DNA of 64,000 bases from DASUCS01 sp041166745 (GTDB lineage Bacteria; Actinomycetota; Acidimicrobiia; Acidimicrobiales; JACDCH01). The stretch covers positions 1-64,000 of the forward strand of contig JBEEGH010000034.1 of NCBI GenBank assembly GCA_041166745.1, written 5' to 3'. The notes beneath the pieces were generated by a model. It did not search any database. It had not been told where the DNA came from and saw only the letters and a program-made list of their open reading frames with translations. Shown one piece after another: positions 58,498 to 64,000 of the stretch. The stretch's first letter is position 1. Every line of letters starts with the position of its first letter. A program made the translations under genes and the position numbers.

Positions 58498-59271
58498 CAG
58501 GACTTCTTGGCTGACGGTGGCGAGATGGACGCCTTCGGTGTCGAAGACGTGGCCGACACTCAGGCCGCGCGAGCTCATGAGTCCGTGGCACGTGAAGTCC
58601 TGCAGCTGCCAGTCGGCGGCGAGTACCGGCCGGTGAAACCAGATCGCATGATCGACCGACGCGCTGAAGAACGGGAAGTCCATGTCCCACTCGCCGGCTT
58701 TGCGCTCGGGATAGAGGAGCGCGACCACCGCGTCGGTCGGTAGATCGTCGGACATGTATGCCAGCGCGCACGCATGCAGCGCTGGGTCGTCGCCGACCTC
58801 GTCCGTCATGCGCAGCCAGCCGACGGCGCGGCCGTTCTCGACTCGATCGCGGACGAACCTGCGCTCGAACATACCCATCCACGCCTGCCCCTCGAGCTCA
58901 TCGGGTGAGGGCACGGGCGGCGGCTCGGCGATCTGCTTGTCCGGCGCGGGCTCGTCGATCTGGAAGCTGGCCGACATGTTGAAGATCGCACCGATCGACT
59001 GGCGGGCGACGACCGAGCGGGTCACGAACGAGCGGCCGTTGCGGATGCGATCGATCTCGAAGCGGATCGGCTCCTCGTGGTCGCCGCGACGAATGAAGTA
59101 CGCGTGCAGGGAGTGCACTCGGTACTGCGGCTCGACCGTGAGCTGCGCCGCCCGCAACGCCTGGGCCACGATCTGTCCGCCGTACAGCCCGCCCCAGGGG
59201 TACTTGGGCCCGATACCGACGAAGGTGTCAGGACCGTGGGGCTCGAGGTGCATCATCGTGGCGAAGTCCAT
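58480..59271 (-). CDS. tesB: acyl-CoA thioesterase II (TesB-like)
   Basis: A 263-residue double hot-dog protein. GGLYGGQIVAQAL near residue 25 and HSLHAYFIRRGD near 50 match TesB, with ASVDHAIWFHRP and HGLMSSRGLSVGHVFD in the second half. It releases free CoA from acyl-CoA. The start ATG 59271 is chosen because the family begins shortly before the MMHLEPH segment; an upstream frame to 59331 has no family similarity. It goes with the acyl-CoA genes at 559-5771, though not in the same operon. Confidence 0.92.
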   Translation of the reverse strand: MDFATMMHLEPHGPDTFVGIGPKYPWGGLYGGQIVAQALRAAQLTVEPQYRVHSLHAYFIRRGDHEEPIRFEIDRIRNGRSFVTRSVVARQSIGAIFNMSASFQIDEPAPDKQIAEPPPVPSPDELEGQAWMGMFERRFVRDRVENGRAVGWLRMTDEVGDDPALHACALAYMSDDLPTDAVVALLYPERKAGEWDMDFPFFSASVDHAIWFHRPVLAADWQLQDFTCHGLMSSRGLSVGHVFDTEGVHLATVSQEVLLRDLR

Positions 59272-59375
59272 GCGGTGCGCAGTCTGGGATGTCGACGCTC
59301 GCGCGGCAAACTGAGCGCTTCTCCGGAGCAAATGTGGCGTATGACGCCGCAGATCCTCCTCTAAGGAGTTTTTGG

Positions 59376-60806
59376 GTGCTGTTCGCAGAGTTGGTGGCCA
59401 CTTCGACGACGATGACGTCGACGTCGTCGCGCTCCGCGAAGGTGGCGGCGCTGGCGGACCTGATCCGACGGTTGGCGCCCGACGAGATCGCCATCGCGGT
59501 GAGCGTCCTCACGGGCGCGCCACCGCAGGGGAAAATCGGTGTCGGCTGGCGCTCGGCCTTCGCGGTCGAGGTCGAGCCCGCAGTCGCGCCCACATTGACC
59601 ATCCTCGACGTGAATGCCGCGTTCGATGCGCTCGCCGCGACGACGGGCACGGGGTCGGGCGCCGCCCGGACGGCGTTGTTGACCGACCTGTTCTCGCGCG
59701 CGACGCACGACGAGGGCGAGTTCCTCCGGCGCCTGCTCGTCGGCGAGCTCCGGCAGGGCGCGCTCGCCGGCGTGATGACCGACGCGGTCGCCCGCGCCGC
59801 CGGTGTACCGCTGGCCGCCGTACGTCGTGCCGCGATGTTCGCGGGCGATCTCCCGACCGCGGCCGTGGCCGCGCTGACCGAAGGAGCCGACGCGCTGGCG
59901 GCGTTCGGATTGCAGCCGCTGCAGCCGGTGCAGCCGATGCTGGCGGCGTCGAGCCCGTCCGCGGCCGAAGCCGTCGCGCTGTTCGAGCAATCGTCCGTCG
60001 AGTGGAAGCTCGACGGAATACGGCTCCAGGTGCATCGCCTCGACGACGACGTGCGGCTCTTCACGCGCAACCTGAACGATGTGACCGAGCATCTGCCGGA
60101 CGTCGTCGCGGTGATCCGGACGCTGCCGGCGAGCGAGTTCATCCTCGACGGCGAAGCGGTGGGCGGCCACGTGCGGTTCTTCGACTGCCTCACGCTCGAC
60201 GGCGAAACGCTCGTCGACCGGCCGTTGCTCGAGCGGCTCGCCGCCCTCGAACGCGTTGCCGGCCGCTGGCGGATTCCCGGCATCGTCACGACCGACGGTT
60301 CCGAGGCCGAGCGTTTCCTCGACGAGGCCATCGCCGCGGGTCACGAAGGTGTGATGGTGAAGGACGCGTCGTCGCCTTATGAGGCCGGACGGCGTGGCGC
60401 ATCGTGGCGAAAGGTCAAGCCCGTGCGGACGCTGGATCTCGTCGTGCTGGCGGTCGAATGGGGCAGCGGACGCCGCACCGGGTGGCTCTCGAACATCCAC
60501 CTCGGCGCGCGCGGACCTGACGGCGGGTTCTTGATGGTGGGCAAGACGTTCAAGGGCATGACCGACGAGATGCTGCGCTGGCAGACCGAGACGTTCCAGC
60601 AACTCAAGACCGAAGAGAAGGGCCACGTCGTGTTCGTGCGCCCCGAGATCGTGGTGGAGATTGCGCTCGACGGCGTGATGGAGTCGACGCGCTATCCGGG
60701 AGGCATCGGCCTTCGCTTCGCTCGCGTCAAGCGCTACCGAGACGACAAATCACCCGACGACGTCGACACCATCGACGCCGTGCGCGCACTGCTCCCGCGG
60801 CGGTGA
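59376..60806 (+). CDS. ligB: ATP-dependent DNA ligase (LigB-like)
   Basis: A 476-residue ligase. The N-terminal helical DNA-binding domain (VLFAELVATST, RRLAPDE, IGVGWRSAF) is of the bacterial LigB type. The nucleotidyl-transferase domain has the adenylated Lys in VEWKLDGIRLQVHR near residue 210, then ILDGEAVGG, EGVMVKD and WRKVKP motifs. An OB domain (GFLMVGKTFKGMTDEML) ends the protein. It seals nicks with ATP and is usually a backup to NAD-dependent LigA. GTG 59376 has AAGGAG eight bases upstream, which decides the start. It overlaps the convergent NDH-2 gene by 57 bases. Confidence 0.94.
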   Translation: MLFAELVATSTTMTSTSSRSAKVAALADLIRRLAPDEIAIAVSVLTGAPPQGKIGVGWRSAFAVEVEPAVAPTLTILDVNAAFDALAATTGTGSGAARTALLTDLFSRATHDEGEFLRRLLVGELRQGALAGVMTDAVARAAGVPLAAVRRAAMFAGDLPTAAVAALTEGADALAAFGLQPLQPVQPMLAASSPSAAEAVALFEQSSVEWKLDGIRLQVHRLDDDVRLFTRNLNDVTEHLPDVVAVIRTLPASEFILDGEAVGGHVRFFDCLTLDGETLVDRPLLERLAALERVAGRWRIPGIVTTDGSEAERFLDEAIAAGHEGVMVKDASSPYEAGRRGASWRKVKPVRTLDLVVLAVEWGSGRRTGWLSNIHLGARGPDGGFLMVGKTFKGMTDEMLRWQTETFQQLKTEEKGHVVFVRPEIVVEIALDGVMESTRYPGGIGLRFARVKRYRDDKSPDDVDTIDAVRALLPRR

Positions 60807-62039
60807 GTCTGGCCTGATGATCAGTCGGGGGCCGCGGTCCCAGGTCACGTAGTTCCACGCCCAGTTGAGGAACACCGACAAGCGGTTGCGGAACCCGACG
60901 AGCGTCACGAGGTGGAGTGCGAGCCATGCCATCCAGGCTGGCGTGCCGGACAAGCGAACATGCAACGGGAGCTCGGCGACCGCGGCCCGCCTCCCGATCG
61001 TGGCCATCGTTCCCTTGTTGCGATAGCGGAACGCCTTGCGCTGGCCCCGCACGATCTCGCGGGCCGCGTATCGCCCCGATTGGATCGCCACTTGCGCAAC
61101 CATCGGGAGCAACTCATCGCCCTGGCCGCTGATGGCGGCGACGTCGCCGATCGCGAAGGCGTTGTCGTGGCCCTCGATCTGCAGATGCGGGCCGACGACG
61201 ATGCGGCCGGCACGGCCGGTGGCGACACCGAGCGCGTCGGCCAAGGGGTTGGCCCGCACCCCGGCGGCCCACACGAGGGTGTGCGACGCGATGCTCTCGC
61301 CTGACTCGAACGTGACGCGCGTCGGCGTGACCTTCGTGACGGCTTCGCCGGTGCGGACCTCGACCCCCATGCCAGTGAGGCGCTCGCGAGCATGGCGCTG
61401 CGAGGGTGTCGAGAACGGCTGCAGAAGCACATCGGCCATCTCGACGAGCACGATGCGCGCTTTGGTGAGGTCGAGCGTTCGGAAGTCCTTACGCAAGACC
61501 ATCGCGAAGAGCTCGGACAATGCGCCGGCGACCTCGACGCCCGTCGGGCCGCCGCCGACGACGACGAAGCAGAGCGCGCCGTCGTCGACCAATGACGCAT
61601 CGGCGTCGGCCGCCTCGAAACGCTCCAGCACGTGATTGCGCAGCGCGATGGCATCGGTGAGCACATACAGCGGGAAGCCGTGCTCCGCGGCGCCGTCGAT
61701 GCCGAAGTACGCCGCGGTCGCACCCGCGGCCACAACGAGGTGATCGAATCGCAAGGTGCCGTCGTCGAGCTCGAGCGTGTTCGCGCCCCAGTCGACGCCG
61801 GTGACTTCGGCTTGCCGGAACGACACGTTGTGCTGACGTTGGAAGATGCCGCGCACGGCGTACGCGACATCGGCGGCATTCAAGCCGGCGGTGGCCACTT
61901 GATAGAGCAGCGGTTGGAACGTGTGGTAGTTGTGCCGATCGACGATCGTGACGTGCACCGGCGCACCGGCCAGCTCTTTGGCGGCGGCGAGGCCACCGAA
62001 CCCTGCGCCGATGATGACTACCTCTGACACGTCGGACAC
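60750..62039 (-). CDS. ndh: type II NADH dehydrogenase
   Basis: A 429-residue NDH-2: FAD motif VVIIGAGFGGLAAAKELAG near residue 6, NAD motif VVVGGGPTGVEVAGAL near 165, and AIGDVAAI near 300. The C-terminal membrane-bound end has LSVFLNWAWNYVTWDRGPRL. It passes electrons from NADH to menaquinone without pumping protons. GTG 62039 (or GTG 62030) overlaps the end of the nei gene. The tail extends past the usual length and overlaps the ligase gene by 57 bases, so the last 15-20 residues may be added by a shifted stop. Confidence 0.92.
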   Translation of the reverse strand: MSDVSEVVIIGAGFGGLAAAKELAGAPVHVTIVDRHNYHTFQPLLYQVATAGLNAADVAYAVRGIFQRQHNVSFRQAEVTGVDWGANTLELDDGTLRFDHLVVAAGATAAYFGIDGAAEHGFPLYVLTDAIALRNHVLERFEAADADASLVDDGALCFVVVGGGPTGVEVAGALSELFAMVLRKDFRTLDLTKARIVLVEMADVLLQPFSTPSQRHARERLTGMGVEVRTGEAVTKVTPTRVTFESGESIASHTLVWAAGVRANPLADALGVATGRAGRIVVGPHLQIEGHDNAFAIGDVAAISGQGDELLPMVAQVAIQSGRYAAREIVRGQRKAFRYRNKGTMATIGRRAAVAELPLHVRLSGTPAWMAWLALHLVTLVGFRNRLSVFLNWAWNYVTWDRGPRLIIRPDSPPREQCAHGVDGVDVVG

Positions 62040-62764
62040 CAGTACGTCGTGCGGGCCTGCTCGCCTTGGCGTTGTGCGCGGATCGGCGTACCGCACCGGC
62101 GGCAGGGCCGCCCGGCCCGTCCGTAGACGTTGCTCGGACGGGCGGCACCACGCATGCTCGCGCGCAACAACTTCGATGCTGTCGCGATGAGTGCCCGCTT
62201 CGTATCGCGGTCGACGTCCGCCGCAGAGCGAAACGGGTCGACACCACAGACGAACAGCGTCTCGTTCTTCCAGATGTTGCCGATGCCGGATGCGACTCGC
62301 TGGTCGAGGAGCACCACCCCGATCTCCGCATCGGTCATCCGATCGACGGCGCGCTCGACGTCGTCATCTGTCACGTCGAGCGAAGTGAGATCAGGGCCGA
62401 GGTGGGCGATGCTTGCATTGGCCGCCAAACCGCTCTCGAGCTCGACGACCGGCGCAGAAAAGCACACTGCCGTCCATCCTTCGACGTCGATGACCGCTCG
62501 CGCCAGATGCGCCGGCTTCTTCCAGCGCTCGCCGGTGCGATACAGGTGCCACGAGCCGGTCATGCGCATGTGGGTGCGCAGCGTGATGCCGCCACCAAAC
62601 CGGATGAGGAGATGCTTCCCCACCGCTTCGACCGCCTCGATCGTGGTGCCTGGCCTCGGGCGCTTGCCGACCGCCCGAGGTACGTCGAACCGGATCAGGG
62701 ACTGACCGACGAGCGCGGGCCGCAACCGATTGGCCGTGCGATGGATCGTGTCGCCCTCGGGCAC
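62018..62764 (-). CDS. nei: Nei/Fpg-family DNA glycosylase
   Basis: A 248-residue base-excision enzyme. It begins PEGDTIHR, with Pro2 and Glu3 as catalytic residues after Met removal, and has the Nei-type H2TH region SGIGNIWKNETLF. The C-terminal zinc finger is CRRCG...WCPTCQ. It removes oxidised pyrimidines. The GTG start is fixed by this N-terminus. It follows lhr by 9 bases and overlaps ndh. In mycobacteria lhr and a nei gene are adjacent in the same way. Confidence 0.94.
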   Translation of the reverse strand: MPEGDTIHRTANRLRPALVGQSLIRFDVPRAVGKRPRPGTTIEAVEAVGKHLLIRFGGGITLRTHMRMTGSWHLYRTGERWKKPAHLARAVIDVEGWTAVCFSAPVVELESGLAANASIAHLGPDLTSLDVTDDDVERAVDRMTDAEIGVVLLDQRVASGIGNIWKNETLFVCGVDPFRSAADVDRDTKRALIATASKLLRASMRGAARPSNVYGRAGRPCRRCGTPIRAQRQGEQARTTYWCPTCQR

Positions 62765-62773
62765 AGGAGGCGC

Positions 62774-64000
62774 CTAGCTGCGCGGCGCTCGGTTCACGAG
62801 CCCCTTGTACCCATCGACGAAGCCCGCCTGCCGTAGTTGTTCGGCGGCGGCCTCGACCTCGCGGACGGGCTCGCCGTTGACCTTGCGGATCTCGAGCGTG
62901 CGGTAGCGCCCGCGCTCGACGAGCTGGTGCAGTGCGGAGGCCCAGCCGTCGACCTGGAACGTGACCAGGCTGTGGCCACCACGCTCGAGGTACGCCGCGA
63001 GCTGTCCGTCGATCAGCACGACGTGCGCGCCGGCGGCACGCGCGGGGCGTCCGCCCGATTCCGGCCACGGCAAGGCCGCGCCGTACGGCTGCGCCGGATC
63101 GGTGGCCGCGAGCACGAGCATGGAGTCGCCGGACTCTCGATGCGAGCGGAGGCGGTCGACGGCGCCGGGCATTGCGAACTGTGCGGCACCCAATCCGGCG
63201 ACGAAGTAGCCCCGGCGCACTCGCCCGCGTTCCTCGAGTGCCTTCAGGACGGGATAGACGCCGGCGAAGCCGCCTTCGAGGCCCTCGCCGAGCGCGGCTT
63301 CGCGCGTCAACACGCCGTAGCGCTCGAGCAACTGCGACGCGCGGGCGTGGGCGGCCTCGGTGGATGACGGGCGCGGCGCCAGCAGCGGAGCGACGAGAGA
63401 CCACCGGCCGGACCCTGCGGGCGGGCCGAGCCGCGCGAGGCGGCCGGGACGGGGCCGTCCGGTGGCGCGGCGCGCGGGGCGAGCACGCACGTGAGCCCGC
63501 AGCGGTGCCAACGAATCGTTCGTGACGAGACCGGCCCACACGAGATCCCACAGCGAAGTGAGGACCTCGCCGTCGTCGTAGCGCAGCCCCGCGGCGCCGA
63601 TGGCCTGTACCAGCTCGGGCCAAAATGACGCGCCCCGCGCTTCGAGGTGCGCGAGCAACGCCTGATGCCCGGGACCGAGATCGATCTCGGTCGCTGACGG
63701 AACGAGCAGCGGGGCCTGATCGCGGAACACCACTCGGATGCGTCCGTCGGACGATCCGATGGCGCCCGCACCGACCCACACCACCTCGCCTGACGTGCAC
63801 AAGAGATCGAGATCTGAAGCGCGGTATTCGGCGAGGCGGGCGGGCAGCACATCAGCTTCGAGCACAGAGGCGGGGATCGCCGCGCCCGACAGCACACCGA
63901 GCACGTCCACTACACCGTCGATGCCATGCCGATTGGATCCGACGCCCTGCCACGCGGGCAGGAACCGCGCGAGGGCGACGCCATCGACCGGCTCGACCTC
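62774..64000 (-). CDS. lhr: Lhr-type helicase, C-terminal part (N-terminus outside window)
   Basis: About 408 residues are visible; the frame is still open at 64000. It begins EVEPVDGVALARFLPAWQGV, which is the post-helicase region of large ATP-dependent Lhr helicases, and lacks the DEAD motifs, which must lie upstream. The Lhr C-terminal domain contains ERGRVRRGYFVAGLGAAQFA and ends GYKGLVNRAPRS. Lhr acts in DNA repair in mycobacteria. A GTG at 63910 is internal and not the start. The nei gene follows, making a repair operon. Confidence 0.92.
   Translation of the reverse strand, partial: EVEPVDGVALARFLPAWQGVGSNRHGIDGVVDVLGVLSGAAIPASVLEADVLPARLAEYRASDLDLLCTSGEVVWVGAGAIGSSDGRIRVVFRDQAPLLVPSATEIDLGPGHQALLAHLEARGASFWPELVQAIGAAGLRYDDGEVLTSLWDLVWAGLVTNDSLAPLRAHVRARPARRATGRPRPGRLARLGPPAGSGRWSLVAPLLAPRPSSTEAAHARASQLLERYGVLTREAALGEGLEGGFAGVYPVLKALEERGRVRRGYFVAGLGAAQFAMPGAVDRLRSHRESGDSMLVLAATDPAQPYGAALPWPESGGRPARAAGAHVVLIDGQLAAYLERGGHSLVTFQVDGWASALHQLVERGRYRTLEIRKVNGEPVREVEAAAEQLRQAGFVDGYKGLVNRAPRS

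Noticed and set aside
63910..63912. GTG start for the Lhr gene at 63910
   Set aside because: The frame stays open to the window edge and the upstream residues match Lhr, so the gene is truncated by the window.

Overview
The window is about 66% GC (judged by eye) and densely packed with genes. ATGA or GTGA stop/start overlaps are frequent, start codons are often GTG or TTG, and many genes have a TANNNT box 6-8 bases before the start codon (leaderless type). F420/LLM oxidoreductase, a SigF/RsbW stress module with CsbD, DUF3052, an Rv0474/HbhA-like XRE/phasin pair and adjacent lhr and nei genes all point to a high-GC actinobacterium. Abundant acyl-CoA and P450 genes, cyclase-ATPase regulators and very large secreted PKD proteins fit the Acidimicrobiia best. 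There is no rRNA or other marker to settle this. No CRISPR array, integrase, transposase or phage gene was seen.

Layout. 1-415: start of an HD-GYP gene. 559-5771 (-): four-gene acyl-CoA catabolic operon. 5844-14591: an MFS carrier fused to a cyclic-nucleotide-binding domain, facing two tandem cyclase/ATPase/TPR regulators. 14697-16428: a 5' tRNA-Arg fragment, a divergent DUF4395 / cysteine dioxygenase pair and the intact tRNA-Arg(CCT). 16548-24298 (-): a 2531-residue secreted PKD protein coupled to a 52-residue acidic protein, divergent from a LuxR-type ATPase regulator (24397-27213). 27227-33882: LLM oxidoreductase, EXORDIUM-like secreted protein, an operon of GGDEF-EAL protein, sulfotransferase and DUF1214 protein, and a lone receiver. 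33965-38998: P-loop kinase, cytochrome P450, a His-rich membrane protein, a 48-base palindrome and unknown proteins. 39056-41511: a two-component system bracketed by two acidic Ser/Asp-rich exported proteins. 41624-44949: SDR, phenylalanine hydroxylase, AurF-type diiron oxygenase and TetR regulator. 45014-46955: RsbW, SigF, CsbD and a small hydrophilic protein with two SigF-like promoters. 46984-51076: PhnD-like protein, PuuD amidase, CDF transporter, XRE/phasin-like pair, 1-Cys peroxiredoxin. 51077-58497: a third cyclase/ATPase, a MacB/FtsX exporter and DUF3052 protein. 58480-64000: TesB thioesterase, LigB-like ligase, NDH-2, Nei glycosylase and the C-terminal part of Lhr.

Themes. Second-messenger signalling is prominent: three class III cyclase proteins, one predicted cyclic-nucleotide-gated carrier, one GGDEF-EAL and one HD-GYP protein. 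The best candidate for an undescribed system is the carrier with the cNMP domain beside the tandem cyclase regulators. The giant secreted protein with its coupled micro-protein, and the two-component system between two acidic exported proteins, come next. All functions are inferred from motifs read by eye; no database search was run.
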